40,391 bases of DNA. It comes from an uncultured Clostridia bacterium (GTDB lineage Bacteria > Bacillota > Clostridia > Christensenellales > Borkfalkiaceae). A program made the translations under genes and the position numbers. Where the stretch lies: positions 1-40,391 of the forward strand of contig CANPZW010000014.1 of the NCBI GenBank assembly GCA_947589385.1, in the 5' to 3' direction. This document shows, piece by piece, positions 40,314-40,391 of this stretch (its first letter is position 1; each line of letters starts with the position of its first letter). The notes under the pieces are model-generated. The model was not told where the DNA came from. It ran no database searches and saw only the letters and a program-made list of their open reading frames with translations.

Positions 40314-40391
40314 ATCCTCAATTGAAAAAGTAAGTTCTATCGAGTGATAGGAAGTTAGTCTTACAAACGAGAAATAGAAGTTATTGTTACA

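Overview
The window is a chromosome segment of a spore-forming, anaerobic, low-to-mid-GC Firmicute, most probably an amino-acid-fermenting member of the Clostridia. The evidence is a complete spoIIA operon (spoIIAA-spoIIAB-sigF), strong sigma-A promoters, Shine-Dalgarno-rich operons, and a glutamate-fermentation cluster of the methylaspartate type. Most protein-coding sequence is moderately GC-rich. One stretch (about 21.48-24.05 kb) is visibly AT-rich and looks acquired. I cannot place the species.

Layout. 0-5 kb: a DUF378 membrane protein, two polytopic membrane proteins and a Na/Pi-cotransporter-like protein with a PhoU domain. 5-9.5 kb: trmL, rdgB, a YfcE-like phosphoesterase, an unknown membrane protein and a phosphohexomutase. 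9.7-12.7 kb: a TetR regulator with an aldo/keto reductase, and a DUF1893 protein with an ECF-transporter S component. 12.8-18 kb: ligA-pcrA, an unknown small basic protein and rpsU. 18.1-18.9 kb: a short leucine-rich-repeat lipoprotein gene interrupted by an in-frame amber codon. 18.9-20.5 kb: spoIIA operon. 20.65-21.18 kb: five tRNA genes (CAT anticodon, Asp, Phe, Thr, Tyr). 21.18-24.3 kb: accessory region with structured repeats, a BamE-like lipoprotein, an XRE regulator, a DUF6602 nuclease-like protein, a two-segment membrane protein and a YjzC-like small protein.

24.4-37.8 kb is the main find. Fourteen co-oriented genes encode what looks like the whole methylaspartate route from glutamate to acetate and pyruvate, with its cofactor supply. 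Glutamate mutase (glmS, glmL, glmE) makes 3-methylaspartate, methylaspartate ammonia-lyase makes mesaconate, a two-subunit class I fumarase homologue (probably mesaconate hydratase) makes citramalate, and a citrate-lyase-type complex (citD, citE, citF, with ligase CitC and prosthetic-group enzyme CitXG) probably cleaves citramalate. Glutamate racemase sits in the middle. The distal end carries a PduO-like cobalamin adenosyltransferase, a DUF4430 lipoprotein and an ECF S component, which together look like corrinoid capture and activation for the B12-dependent mutase. 38-40.2 kb: an OmpR-type two-component system transcribed from its own promoter.

A second theme is transcription architecture. 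At four genes (492, 5590, pcrA and the XRE gene) the -10 hexamer ends exactly six bases before the ATG and no Shine-Dalgarno is visible, which predicts leaderless mRNAs in an organism whose other genes mostly have good ribosome-binding sites.
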